This document shows positions 8,317-16,284 of a stretch of DNA of 44,436 bases, piece after piece. The DNA comes from JAJISK01 sp046759185 (lineage in GTDB: Archaea > Thermoplasmatota > Thermoplasmata > RBG-16-68-12 > JAJISG01). Made by a program: the position numbers and the translations under genes. The stretch lies in contig JBHIBO010000014.1 in assembly GCA_046759185.1 (NCBI GenBank), forward strand, positions 1 to 44,436, written 5' to 3'. Position 1 is the stretch's first letter. Each line of letters opens with the position of its first letter. Under the pieces are notes generated by a model. It worked only from the letters and a program-made list of their open reading frames with translations. It did no database searches and was not told the DNA's origin.

Positions 8317-8751
8317 TCATTCCTGCGTTGTTACGCCGAGCTGCGTCAGCATCCCGAGCACGTCCCAGTACTCGCGAGTCTCGGTAATCTTCCCGCCTTC
8401 GACCTCGAACATGATGCCGAGCGGCACTCGGACGCTCTTTCCTGTGGCTGGAATCACTTGGCCTCCCGGGCCTGGAAGCGGTCCATCGTGGGTCCCCGAC
8501 CAGTAGGCTCCCAGGAAGACGGAGTCACCCTGGCCGAAACTGCGTTCCTTCTCGACCTTCCCATCCGGGAAGGCGCTAACAAGGCCCATGAACCGCTGAC
8601 GGATGGCCTCGACCCCCTTAAGGGCCTCTGGCAGGTCCGCCGTCGTGTAGACCGAGGACTCCGCGAAGATCTCATCGAAGCGATCCCAATCGCGCGCATT
8701 GATCGCCTCGTCCTTGGCGTCGACTACTCGCATGTTCTCCTCCACGCTCAT
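8317..8751 (-). CDS. SnoaL-like / NTF2-fold protein
   Basis: A 144-residue protein with the pattern of SnoaL-type polyketide cyclase-like proteins: an N-terminal helix (DAKDEAINARDWDRFDEIF), a region LPEALKGVEAIRQRFMGLVSAFPDG, and a C-terminal strand set GIMFEVEGGKITETREYWD. These proteins form small alpha+beta barrels and bind or isomerise hydrophobic ligands; most have no known substrate. A strong Shine-Dalgarno (GGGAGGAGG) precedes the ATG at 8751. The gene is convergent with the AcoX-like kinase and followed upstream by a long non-coding stretch. No catalytic assignment can be made. Confidence 0.75.
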   Translation of the reverse strand: MSVEENMRVVDAKDEAINARDWDRFDEIFAESSVYTTADLPEALKGVEAIRQRFMGLVSAFPDGKVEKERSFGQGDSVFLGAYWSGTHDGPLPGPGGQVIPATGKSVRVPLGIMFEVEGGKITETREYWDVLGMLTQLGVTTQE

Positions 8752-9205
8752 TCAGTTCGCCTCCTCCCCTCTGCGGGGCTCTGTGTATGCGAAGCGCCCC
8801 TCCTCTGACGCCTCCGGCCTGGGATGAACTGGTGCTAACTTATCATTTGTTATATGCGAGCATGCAACATGTCTTCACCTTGTAGCATACGTGCATATCT
8901 GCATTACGCGGCTGAAACGTGGTGTTACGAGACGAGGCCCGTGGAGGCCCTCCCGGCTCCCTCCAGTCTCGTAGGACCGGTCCTCCCTCCTCCTCGCCGT
9001 CCTGTCGACGGGCTCCGGCAAGACGGGCCGATCCGGGAGGGGGGGACGAACCCCCTCTGTCGGGCTTCGGGGGTACCCTTGCCGTTAGAGCGCGTGAAGT
9101 GAATCGGGGAGAGAGGGCCTGTCCTCCACAGGCTTGAGGCGGGTGGCCTTCCTCGACGGGTCCGAGAATCGATCCTGCGAAGGGCGCGAACGCCCCTCAA
9201 GTTCT
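8752..9205. other. 454-nt intergenic region with AT-rich promoter-like core
   Basis: No convincing gene in either strand; the reading frame at 8854-9102 has no family resemblance. The region contains an A/T-rich island (about 8838-8900) in otherwise GC-rich DNA, with TATA-like TTATAT at 8850-8855. Within it is an imperfect inverted repeat: ATATGCGAGCATGC (8852-8865) against GCATACGTGCATAT (8885-8898), matching at the outer ten of fourteen positions. It probably holds the promoter and an operator of the SnoaL-like gene. A short perfect hairpin (9117-9133, arms GCCTGT/ACAGGC) lies downstream of the peroxiredoxin stop, without a clear U-tract. Confidence 0.45.
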
Positions 9206-9728
9206 CTATGGAGCCGCTGTCGGGGGTGCCTGAACGGTAAGAACGTCCCTCAACGATTCGAGGAGTTGATTGCCAGGCCTGTCTGTGAAACTTCTCCCCA
9301 CGTACCTGTACCTCACAACGCTTTTCTCATCCACCAAGCAGAGGGAAGGCATGGGGTAGGTACTCCTCTTGTGGAGCCGGGCGGGCATGTCCTTCAACTC
9401 TCTCTTCCGCGCCCTCACTGCATACGCATCGATTACCTCATGTTCCGGGTCCAGCAGGAGAGGAAATCCCGCCATGGTCTTCCTCCGGGTTTTCTCCGCT
9501 CCAGACACGTTGTCGGCACTGATGCCGACGAGCTGCATCCCCAGCTCCTCAAATCCCCGACGGTCCTCCTCGAAACCCGCAATCTGGGCATTGCATCTGG
9601 GACACCAGCTGCCCCGGCAAAAGACCGGCAGCACCCTTCCTCTCTCTACCGAGCTTCCGAAGACTCATCTCGTCACCGGCAACGCTTCGCAGGGTGAAGT
9701 CAGGGACCAATTCACCGACTTCGACCAT
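9206..9728 (-). CDS. Peroxiredoxin-like (AhpC/TSA) protein, split by a frameshift
   Basis: Thioredoxin-fold protein, probably a peroxide reductase. The N-terminal part starts at the ATG at 9726-9728 (VGELVPDFTLRSVAGDE) and reads in one frame to RKLGRERK. The rest, VLPVFCRGSWCPRC onward, lies in the next frame. Removing one base from the GGG at 9634-9636 joins both parts into an uninterrupted protein of about 173 residues, with the usual PRX_like layout and cysteines in GSWCPRC. The downstream frame alone (9206-9634, from a GTG) would lack the first strand. Either the gene is a recent pseudogene or there is a sequencing error in a short G run. Position and motifs make the shift clear; the cause is not. 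Confidence 0.8.
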
Positions 9729-9820
9729 GGTGAATCATTCAGATGGGGATACTTGCGCCTGAGTTTCGACAGTTCCAGACATCGCTCCGACTCTGGGTCT
9801 GATTCACGGGCCTAACGAGG

Positions 9821-9997
9821 CTATGGCGATTCCGAGGAGGCTGGCTTGCGGGCCGGCAACGAAAAGAAGGCGAGAGTCTGTAGAGCCCGTGCAACCGGAA
9901 TGACGAGGAATCCGACGAAGACGATCATCAGAACCGCCTCGATGAGGGAACCCTTGGATGATGGTATAAGGGGTCGCGTCTTCTCTGCCTTCCTCAT
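9821..9997 (-). CDS. Possible small membrane protein (58 aa, doubtful)
   Basis: A short frame with one strong hydrophobic segment (LIEAVLMIVFVGFLVIPVA) preceded by basic residues. It begins within the first codons of the plus-strand gene at 9996, so both could be expressed divergently only with overlapping ends. No Shine-Dalgarno site or clear promoter was found. It may be an artefact of the GC-rich sequence. Confidence 0.25.
   Translation of the reverse strand: MRKAEKTRPLIPSSKGSLIEAVLMIVFVGFLVIPVARALQTLAFFSLPARKPASSESP
9965..9970 (+). promoter_or_regulatory. TATA box of the gene at 9996
   Basis: TATAAG centred 28 nt before the ATG at 9996, with no Shine-Dalgarno sequence between. One of the best TATA matches in the window; it indicates a leaderless mRNA and argues for the ATG at 9996 over the longer frame starting at 9846. 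Confidence 0.6.
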
Positions 9998-10217
9998 GGC
10001 CGAAACGGAGAAGCGGTCCACCACGGAGATCTTCACGCGGGCTGGCGGCATCTTCTGGGGCATCGTGCTCCTGATCGTAGGACTCCTCTGGCTCTTGGCC
10101 GCGATGAACGTCATACAGGTCGATGTCAACCTGATCTGGCCCGTACTCGTAATCCTAGGAGGCATCTACCTCCTCGTCACAAAACTCGTAGGCAGTCCCT
10201 TTCCCCCCGCCAAGTGA
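9996..10217 (+). CDS. Small two-helix membrane protein, LiaF/DUF5668-like
   Basis: A 73-residue protein with a short charged N-terminus and two transmembrane helices: GIFWGIVLLIVGLLWLLAAM, then IWPVLVILGGIYLLVTK. This is the layout of the LiaI/LiaF-type transmembrane domain (DUF5668), found in bacterial and archaeal envelope-stress proteins. The upstream TATA box fixes the ATG at 9996. It lies just before the coiled-coil/SPFH/zinc-ribbon genes, with 81 nt between, and may belong to the same membrane-associated function. Family call from topology only. Confidence 0.65.
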   Translation: MAETEKRSTTEIFTRAGGIFWGIVLLIVGLLWLLAAMNVIQVDVNLIWPVLVILGGIYLLVTKLVGSPFPPAK

Positions 10218-10298
10218 GGGCGGGGGCCGTTATCCCACCGAGGAAACGGGTCAAAACCTTCTTATCCGCACATCCGGTTGAAGCGGACCGGGATTCTC

Positions 10299-10829
10299 AT
10301 GGGCGATTTGCGTGAGAGGGTGGCAGAGGATCGCGGACTTCTGAAGAGGATTCAACTCCACGTTCCGGGCTTCGCCGGTTACCGGAGGCGGGAAGACCTC
10401 CGCCAGGCGGAGAACATGCTCCGCATCCAGATGGCCAACAACCTCAAATCGGCCCGAGAGACGACGGAAGAGGCGCGCGAGCTGATGGTGGAAGAGAACC
10501 GCTACAAGGAACTGGACCGCGTGGGCCGCGTCATCAACCGGCTTAGGAAGCTGGAGGGCCGCGTGCGCCACGCAGAAGGGGGCTACACCGGGATCTCGCC
10601 GGCCATCCGGATCGAGGATGCCGAGATCAACCGACTCTACGAGTACGATGCCTCTCTCCTCGACGATGCCTCCGCCCTCGCCGAGAAATCGGCCGCCCTG
10701 AAGGGCGTGACGGGGGAGGCGAAGGAGGTGCGAAAGCGGACCAAGGAGATCCGGTCTGACCTGGACGCCTTCGAGGACACGTTCGAGAAGCGCATGCTTG
10801 TGGTTTCGGACACGGAGGTGGCGGAATGA
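10299..10829 (+). CDS. Coiled-coil protein, partner of the SPFH gene
   Basis: A 176-residue protein without signal peptide or membrane helices, mostly alpha-helical. The motif HVPGFAGYRRREDLRQAE at its start is followed by long charged heptad-like helices up to the C-terminus (KEVRKRTKEIRSDLDAFED). I do not recognise a characterised family, and the length and helicity resemble a PspA-like scaffold only in a general way. It overlaps the next gene by 4 nt (ATGA), so it is coupled to the SPFH protein. The ATG at 10299 is preferred; an in-frame TTG at 10278 is possible. A role as a soluble partner of the SPFH membrane protein is inference. Confidence 0.7.
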   Translation: MGDLRERVAEDRGLLKRIQLHVPGFAGYRRREDLRQAENMLRIQMANNLKSARETTEEARELMVEENRYKELDRVGRVINRLRKLEGRVRHAEGGYTGISPAIRIEDAEINRLYEYDASLLDDASALAEKSAALKGVTGEAKEVRKRTKEIRSDLDAFEDTFEKRMLVVSDTEVAE

Positions 10830-11941
10830 GCCTCTTCGGGTCGAAGACCTTCGATTGGCCGAGCGCGAACAAGAGGGGCAACGTCGTGTGGCACCTCCCC
10901 CGAAACATCCGTCTCAACGACAACATCGTCGTACGGGAGGACGAGATTGCCGTCTTCTATCGTGACGGAAAGGCCCTGGGGTACATCGATCGACCCGACC
11001 GGTACGCCCTTACCAGCATCAACGCGCCCATTGTGGGCCCCATCGTGAAGGCCCTCTCCGGCGTGGAGCAGCGAGCCGAGGTCTACTACATCCAGAAGAG
11101 GCCCTTCGACGGGAAGTTCGGCTCGAAACAACCCTACCAATTCCGTGACAAGGAGTTCGATGTCGTCAGCCTGCGGCTGCACGGTGAGTTCCGATACAAG
11201 GTCGCCCTCCCCGAGAACTTCATCAACCAGTTCGTGGGCACCCTGAGCCTCACCAGCGCGAACCAGGTGGAGGAGCGGATCAAGGAGCAGGTCGTGGTGG
11301 TCACCTACGACGCCCTAGGGGAGATGAAGAACGCCGGGTTAGGGGTCCTGGACCTGGCAGCCAACCTGGAGGAGATCGAGCAAGCCATTCTTGCCAAAAG
11401 CCTGACCCACTTCGAGCTGTACGGCCTGGAAATCCAGAAGATTAGCGGGCTGAACATCAGCCTGCCAGATGAGGTTCAAGAGGCCGTGGACGCCCGAGCG
11501 GCCATGGCGATTACGGGGACCGACTTCATCCGCTACCAGACTGGGACCGCCATGCGCGAAGCCGCGGCGAATCCTGCCGGCGGGGGCGCCGGCGCGGGGG
11601 TGGGCGTGGGGGCAGGCATCGGCATGGGCGTCTCAATGATGGACGAGATGCGCCGGCGGGTGGAAGCCCCGGGTGCGCCCTGTGTGAACTGTGGCCGCCC
11701 CCTCGCCCAAGGATCCAAGTTCTGCAACGTGTGTGGCGCCGACCAGACAAAGAAACCCCCGGAGGGGGGCGCCTGCCCGAGGTGCGGGAAGGCGGTGGAC
11801 GGTGACGCCAAGTTCTGCCCCCACTGCGGGGCGTCACTCGCCCCCGGGGTATGCGCCAACTGTGGCGCCGCCCTCTCCCCCGGGGCCAAGTTCTGCGCTG
11901 AGTGCGGGACCCCGGTGGGGCAGGCGGATGGCGGGGAGTGA
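10826..11941 (+). CDS. SPFH-domain protein (YdjI-like) with three C-terminal zinc ribbons
   Basis: Residues 1 to about 245 match the YdjI / virion-core-like SPFH family: WHLPRNIRLNDNIVVREDEIAVFYRDG, then a central region with GEFRYKV and IKEQVVVVTYDALGEM. A glycine-rich linker (about 250-268) leads to three double-cysteine zinc ribbons from residue 286 to about 362, each CxxCG-x(10)-FCxxCG. In Bacillus the ydjFGHI operon joins a PspA protein, two zinc-ribbon membrane proteins and YdjI, and acts at the membrane. Here YdjI-like and YdjG-like genes sit side by side. The ATG overlaps the previous gene by 4 nt and the next gene starts 14 nt inside this one. Lipid-raft or membrane-stress scaffold is the likely role. 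Confidence 0.85.
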   Translation: MSLFGSKTFDWPSANKRGNVVWHLPRNIRLNDNIVVREDEIAVFYRDGKALGYIDRPDRYALTSINAPIVGPIVKALSGVEQRAEVYYIQKRPFDGKFGSKQPYQFRDKEFDVVSLRLHGEFRYKVALPENFINQFVGTLSLTSANQVEERIKEQVVVVTYDALGEMKNAGLGVLDLAANLEEIEQAILAKSLTHFELYGLEIQKISGLNISLPDEVQEAVDARAAMAITGTDFIRYQTGTAMREAAANPAGGGAGAGVGVGAGIGMGVSMMDEMRRRVEAPGAPCVNCGRPLAQGSKFCNVCGADQTKKPPEGGACPRCGKAVDGDAKFCPHCGASLAPGVCANCGAALSPGAKFCAECGTPVGQADGGE

Positions 11942-13076
11942 GCAGGAGACCGCCGAAACCGGCGCTCCCGCGCCCACACCGTCGCCCGTGCTGGATGAAG
12001 ACGTCATTGAGGACTATCCCTGCGCCTCGTGCGGTGCCTCCCTCACGTTCGCCCCCGGTACCACACGGATGGAGTGCCCCTATTGCGGGTCCGAGAACGA
12101 GATTGACATCGACCTCACCGAGTTTGAGGAACACGACCTCGAAACGCTCCCCCCGAGCCCGGCCACGGACAAGACGGGGATGGGAGTCGAGCAGCGAAGC
12201 TTCAAGTGCGAGAACTGCGGGGCTGTCCAGGCGCTGGAGCCGGCGGTTATCGCTACCGAGTGTGCCTTCTGCGGGTCCCCGGCCATCGTGGAGACCCCGA
12301 GCAATCCCGATCTGGTGCGCCCCACGGCCTTAGTCCCCTTCGCCCTCGATGTGGACTCCGCGCGTGGAAAGTATCGTCAATGGCTGGGCGCCTGGTGGCG
12401 CCGGCTGATCAGCCCGGGGTCGTTAAAGCAGACCGCGGTCATCACGAAGATCGCAGGCGTATACACCCCTTTCTACACCTTCGACGCCCAGGCCGAGTCC
12501 GATTGGTCGGGTTGGCGAGGCGACTACTACTACGTCACCGTGGGCACAGGAAAGAATGCCCGGACGGTACGACGAACCCGGTGGACCTACCGGTCGGGCC
12601 ACCACTCCCGCTTCTATGATGACGTCCTCATCTACGCCTCACGGGGACTCCCGGAGGCGACCTTGCGCGAGGCCATGCCTTATCACCTGCAGCGTCTGGT
12701 CCCCTACAAGACCGAGTTCCTCGCGGGTTTCGCCGCCGAGGAGTACACGCTGGACCCCGACTCCATGTGGGGCACCGCACGTGAGAGCATGAAGTCCGCG
12801 GAGTGGCGCGCGTGTCGGCGTGAGCTGGGGGGCGACACCTACCGGAACCTGCGGGTTCACACGACCCTCCAGAATCCCACCTGGAAGCACATCCTGCTTC
12901 CGGTCTACGTGGCGAACTACATCCACGGGAGCCGGCAATTCCACTTCCTGGTGAACGGGCAGACCGGGGAGGTCAAGGGCACGGCGCCCATCAGCTGGCC
13001 CAAGGTCGCTGCCATTGTGGCCATCGCTGTCGGGGCAGTGCTGGGCATCGCAGCCCTTCTGGGGGTCTTCCCGTAA
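11928..13076 (+). CDS. Zinc-ribbon membrane protein (YdjG-like)
   Basis: A 382-residue protein with two N-terminal TFIIB-like zinc ribbons: CASCGASLTF with CPYCG, and CENCGAVQAL with CAFCG. A beta-rich central domain follows (YTPFYTFDAQAESDWSGWRG, TWKHILLPVYVANYIHG), then one C-terminal transmembrane helix (VAAIVAIAVGAVLGIAALLG). This is the layout of YdjG-like proteins. The ATG at 11928 overlaps the SPFH gene by 14 nt. A longer frame starting at 11691 is in a different frame from the SPFH ribbons and is a shadow. Its function is not known; the shared operon suggests an assembly with the SPFH protein at the inner face of the membrane. Confidence 0.82.
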   Translation: MAGSEQETAETGAPAPTPSPVLDEDVIEDYPCASCGASLTFAPGTTRMECPYCGSENEIDIDLTEFEEHDLETLPPSPATDKTGMGVEQRSFKCENCGAVQALEPAVIATECAFCGSPAIVETPSNPDLVRPTALVPFALDVDSARGKYRQWLGAWWRRLISPGSLKQTAVITKIAGVYTPFYTFDAQAESDWSGWRGDYYYVTVGTGKNARTVRRTRWTYRSGHHSRFYDDVLIYASRGLPEATLREAMPYHLQRLVPYKTEFLAGFAAEEYTLDPDSMWGTARESMKSAEWRACRRELGGDTYRNLRVHTTLQNPTWKHILLPVYVANYIHGSRQFHFLVNGQTGEVKGTAPISWPKVAAIVAIAVGAVLGIAALLGVFP

Positions 13077-13895
13077 TCACGATTCGGATGTCCCCTCAGA
13101 CTCGGGCGGTGCCTCTCCCTGTCCCCGGGTCTTGTTGATGATCTCCTTGGTCATGAACCACAGGTTCGGAATGTAAGCGGTGTGACCCTCCGCCGTCTCC
13201 AGAACCGTCATCCGGATCTTCGTCTTGACGACCCGACCCTCGACGCCTCCCACCTTGATCGTATCTCCCACGAAGAACGGCTTGTCGGCCTGGACGAGGA
13301 GGCCCGCTGTGACGTTCTTGATGATGTCTGCCAAGGCGAAGCTGAGGGCGATGCTGAACGCGCCTAGGCTGAGGAGGAGGGCCGTCAGGTCCATCCCCAA
13401 CGCCGCAAAGACCACGAAAACGCCCACGATGTAGACGATGAGGCGTGAAGCGCTGACGAGACTCTTCTCCAACTCCTCCGGATACTCTGTCCGCTGGAAG
13501 ACGCGAGAGAGAACCCCGCTCACGATGTTGGAGGCGAGATAGAAGACGATGGCGAGGACAACCGCTGTGAGGATCGCGGTGAGGGAGAAGCCGAAGACGT
13601 CGATGGTCCCCAGGTTGATGCCGAATACGATGGGGACGAAGAGCAGGCCCACGATGATGACGAGGTAGAAGGACGTCCGGGCTACTCGTCGTTCCATGTC
13701 TTCGGGGAAGGGAGTTCTCCGGAAGGTGGCGACCAAGGCCGCGCGAACGGCCAATCCCGCCACGACGATACCGACGCCGATGAAGATCAGCAAGAGGAGC
13801 TGCCAGACGGTCAGCCCCAGAAGCGGAATGGGGGTATCCAGAAAGCTTCCAGCCTGTAGTACCGTCACCCCAAACCACGTCGCGGACCCGTGCAC
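13077..13895 (-). CDS. mscS: Small-conductance mechanosensitive channel (MscS family)
   Basis: Membrane channel that opens on membrane tension to release solutes. Four hydrophobic segments are seen (about 25-50, 70-93, 97-122, 150-170), then the pore-lining helix region LLSLGAFSIALSFALADIIKN, rich in Ala and Gly. The soluble beta domain follows (FFVGDTIKVGGVEGRVVKT, YIPNLWFM), as in all MscS proteins. Length 272 is normal. The stop lies against the stop of the zinc-ribbon gene (convergent, no gap). The start is a GTG at 13893-13895 and is uncertain; no good TATA box was found. Family secure. Confidence 0.9.
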   Translation of the reverse strand: MHGSATWFGVTVLQAGSFLDTPIPLLGLTVWQLLLLIFIGVGIVVAGLAVRAALVATFRRTPFPEDMERRVARTSFYLVIIVGLLFVPIVFGINLGTIDVFGFSLTAILTAVVLAIVFYLASNIVSGVLSRVFQRTEYPEELEKSLVSASRLIVYIVGVFVVFAALGMDLTALLLSLGAFSIALSFALADIIKNVTAGLLVQADKPFFVGDTIKVGGVEGRVVKTKIRMTVLETAEGHTAYIPNLWFMTKEIINKTRGQGEAPPESEGTSES

Positions 13896-13961
13896 GCCCT
13901 CGCCCCCTTCCGGGATGAGTGGGGGATGGGTACTTGTAGCTCTCCCCCGAGACGCAGGTGG

Positions 13962-13977
13962 GGTACCCTAGGGTACC
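13962..13977. promoter_or_regulatory. Perfect 16-bp palindrome, probable operator of tdh-kbl
   Basis: GGTACCCTAGGGTACC is its own reverse complement. It lies between the divergent mscS and tdh genes, 20 nt upstream of a TATA-like box (13998-14004) that precedes tdh. A further GGTAACC follows at 13991-13997, directly next to the TATA box. Placement just upstream of a TATA box fits an activator or repressor site for threonine catabolism. No binding protein can be named. Confidence 0.6.
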
Positions 13978-13997
13978 GAGAAGAAAGTTCGGTAACC

Positions 13998-14004
13998 TAA
14001 TTAT
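13998..14004 (+). promoter_or_regulatory. TATA box of tdh-kbl
   Basis: TAATTAT, centred 36 nt before the tdh ATG, which would give a leader of about 10 nt with a weak GGAG near the start codon. It sits directly after the GGTAACC half-site. Confidence 0.5.
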
Positions 14005-14036
14005 GGGGCCATCCATCAGCGGGCCGGAGAAGCCCT

Positions 14037-15092
14037 ATGGCGGGGAAAATGCTGGCCGCTGTCAAGACCAAGCCTCAACCCGGAGCCATCGAGCTGCTGC
14101 AGGTGCCACGGCCCGATCCGAAACCCCACGAGGCGCTGATTCGCGTGAAGATCGCCTCCATTTGCGGCACGGACGTGCACATCAGCAGCTGGGACGAGTG
14201 GTCCCAGGCCCGCATCCGGACGCCCCTCATCCAGGGCCATGAGTTCGCGGGGGAGGTGGCCGAGCTCGGGAAGGACGTCTCCCTCGTCACCGTGGGAGAC
14301 TACGTGTCGGCCGAGGGACACATCGCGTGCAATACGTGCTACCAGTGCCGGACGGGGAACGCCCACGTGTGCCGCAACGTTCAGATCATTGGCGTGGACC
14401 GGGATGGGGCCTTTGCTGAGTACGTCTCCGTTCCCGAGGAGAACCTGGTGGTGAACCCGCACAACCTGCCCCTGGAGATGGCCACCATCCAGGACCCTTT
14501 CGGGAACGCGGTCCAGTCCGTCTTCTCGGCCGACGTCCCGGGGAACTACGTCGCCATCCTGGGCTTGGGGCCCATCGGCCTCATGTCGGTGGCCCTGTGC
14601 CGCGCGGTGGCCGCAGGCAAGATCTTCGCCATTGGCCATCGAAACGAGTACCGCCTCAAGCTGGCGGAGACCCTAGGAGCCGACTACGTCCTCCGCTCCG
14701 ACGCCAGCCTCCCGGAGACCATCGACCGCGAGACGGAGGGGCGGGGCGTGGACCACGTGCTGGAGATGTCGGGCAGCCCCGAGGCCTTCACCCTCGGCCT
14801 GAAGATCGTTCGACCCGCCGGCGGCGTTCACGTCCTCGGGATCTATCCCGAGCCCTTCTCCGTGGACGTCTCCTCGGGCATCGTGACCAAGGGACTTCAT
14901 CTCCACGGCATCCATGGCCGCTTGATGTACGACACCTGGTACCGGATGGCGGGCCTCCTGACCTCGGGGCGCCTCGATCTCGAGCCGATCATCACCCACC
15001 GCTTCGCCTTCAAGGACTTCCTGGAGGCTATGGAGGTCGTCAGGTCGGGCCAGGCCGGCAAGGTGGTGCTGTACATGGAGGATGATGCATGA
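14037..15092 (+). CDS. tdh: L-threonine 3-dehydrogenase
   Basis: Zinc-dependent medium-chain dehydrogenase that oxidises threonine to 2-amino-3-ketobutyrate with NAD+. The catalytic zinc ligands are Cys43 (SICGTDVH), His68 and Glu69 (QGHEFAGE). The structural zinc site is the four-cysteine lobe CNTCYQCRTGNAHVC, and the NAD motif GLGPIG is at residues 176-181. The region GVDHVLEMSGSPEAF and the HGIHGRLMYDTWY block fit threonine dehydrogenases rather than other sorbitol-type enzymes. Length 351 is normal. It is coupled to kbl by an ATGA overlap, which confirms the pathway. Start fixed by the TATA box and conserved length. Confidence 0.94.
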   Translation: MAGKMLAAVKTKPQPGAIELLQVPRPDPKPHEALIRVKIASICGTDVHISSWDEWSQARIRTPLIQGHEFAGEVAELGKDVSLVTVGDYVSAEGHIACNTCYQCRTGNAHVCRNVQIIGVDRDGAFAEYVSVPEENLVVNPHNLPLEMATIQDPFGNAVQSVFSADVPGNYVAILGLGPIGLMSVALCRAVAAGKIFAIGHRNEYRLKLAETLGADYVLRSDASLPETIDRETEGRGVDHVLEMSGSPEAFTLGLKIVRPAGGVHVLGIYPEPFSVDVSSGIVTKGLHLHGIHGRLMYDTWYRMAGLLTSGRLDLEPIITHRFAFKDFLEAMEVVRSGQAGKVVLYMEDDA

Positions 15093-16273
15093 CGGATCCG
15101 ACGGGTTTCCTGCGGGAGGAGTACGAGCGCCTGTCTGAGGCCGACCTCGATTGGAAGCTCCGGGTCCTGGAGGGACCCTCCGCCCCCTACGGCGTCGTGG
15201 ACGGTCAGAACGTCCTGATTCTGTGCTCCAACAACTACCTGAATCTGAGCAACCACCCCCGAGTCAAGGAGGCCGCCAAAGCGGCCATCGACGAGTTCGG
15301 GGCGGGCTCCGGCTCCGTGCGGCCCATCGCGGGGAACATGACCCTCCACGAGGAACTGGAACGCCGGATTGCTGGGTTCAAGCGGGCGGAGGCGGCCCTC
15401 GTTTACTCCGCCGGCTTCACGGCCAACTCGGGCCTCATCCCGCAGCTGGTGGAGAAGGGGGACGTGGTCATCAGCGACGAGCTAAACCACGGCAGCATCA
15501 TCGATGGGGTCCGCCTCACGAAAGCGGATCGGATGATCTACGCGCACGCCGACGCCGTGGACCTGGAACGCGCCCTCAAGGAGGCCCAACGGGCCGGGCA
15601 TCGACGGATCCTCGTCGCCACCGACGGGGTGTTCAGCATGGATGGGGACCTCGCCCCCGTGGACGAGATCGTGGACCTGGCCGAGGAGTTCGGAGCCATG
15701 ACCTATGTGGACGACGCCCACGGGGAGGGCGTGCTGGGTGAGGACGGTCGCGGCATCGCCTCCCACCTGGGAGTGGAAGGGCGCGTGGATGTGGAGATGG
15801 GGACCTTCTCCAAGGCCTTCGGGGTCATGGGCGGGTACGTCGCCGGGAGCGAAGATCTCCGGAACTTCGCCTTGAACAAGTCGCGTACCTGGCTCTTGTC
15901 CGGTTCCCATCCCCCTGCGGTGGCGGCCGCGTGCATCGCCTCCGTTGACGTCTTGGAGACGGAGCCGCAATGGGTGCGCCAGCTCTGGGAGAACACCCTG
16001 TACTTCAAGCGGGCCCTGGCGGGGATGGGGTTCGACACGGGCATCAGCAAGACGCCCATCACCCCCGTCATCGTAGGGGAGAGCTCCGCGGCGAAGGAGC
16101 TGAGCGACCAGTTGTTGAAGGACGGCGTTTTCGCCCTACCCATCGTCTTCCCTATGGTGGCCCGGGACAAGGCTCGTATCCGGACCATCATGAACGCGGC
16201 GCTGACTAGGGACGATCTGGATGTCGCGCTGGCGGCGTTTGAGAAGGCGGGCAGGGAGTTGAGTATCCTCTAA
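15089..16273 (+). CDS. kbl: Glycine C-acetyltransferase (2-amino-3-ketobutyrate CoA ligase)
   Basis: PLP-dependent alpha-oxoamine synthase-family enzyme that splits 2-amino-3-ketobutyrate with CoA into glycine and acetyl-CoA. The PLP lysine is Lys242 in TFSKAFGVMGGYV. Other family motifs are NNYLNLSNHPRV, GAGSGSVRPIAGN, and DDAHGEGVLGEDGRG. Length 394 is normal. It overlaps tdh by 4 nt. The product glycine could feed one-carbon metabolism, and the acetyl-CoA is the same product the dehydrogenase at 1500-6358 would make if pyruvate is its substrate. Fully intact. Confidence 0.94.
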   Translation: MTDPTGFLREEYERLSEADLDWKLRVLEGPSAPYGVVDGQNVLILCSNNYLNLSNHPRVKEAAKAAIDEFGAGSGSVRPIAGNMTLHEELERRIAGFKRAEAALVYSAGFTANSGLIPQLVEKGDVVISDELNHGSIIDGVRLTKADRMIYAHADAVDLERALKEAQRAGHRRILVATDGVFSMDGDLAPVDEIVDLAEEFGAMTYVDDAHGEGVLGEDGRGIASHLGVEGRVDVEMGTFSKAFGVMGGYVAGSEDLRNFALNKSRTWLLSGSHPPAVAAACIASVDVLETEPQWVRQLWENTLYFKRALAGMGFDTGISKTPITPVIVGESSAAKELSDQLLKDGVFALPIVFPMVARDKARIRTIMNAALTRDDLDVALAAFEKAGRELSIL

Positions 16274-16284
16274 TTCTTGCGACC

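Noticed and set aside
8854..9102. An 82-residue frame in the intergenic region
   Set aside because: Rich in Arg and Pro, starts inside an A/T-rich promoter-like element, and has no similarity to any family I know.
9117..9133. Hairpin GCCTGT-CCTCC-ACAGGC as a terminator
   Set aside because: A short perfect stem downstream of the peroxiredoxin stop, but no U-rich tract follows in the reading direction, so a terminator is not supported.
11691..11927. The longer start of the YdjG-like gene
   Set aside because: It would cover the three zinc ribbons of the SPFH gene in a second frame; the ATG at 11928 fits the domain start.
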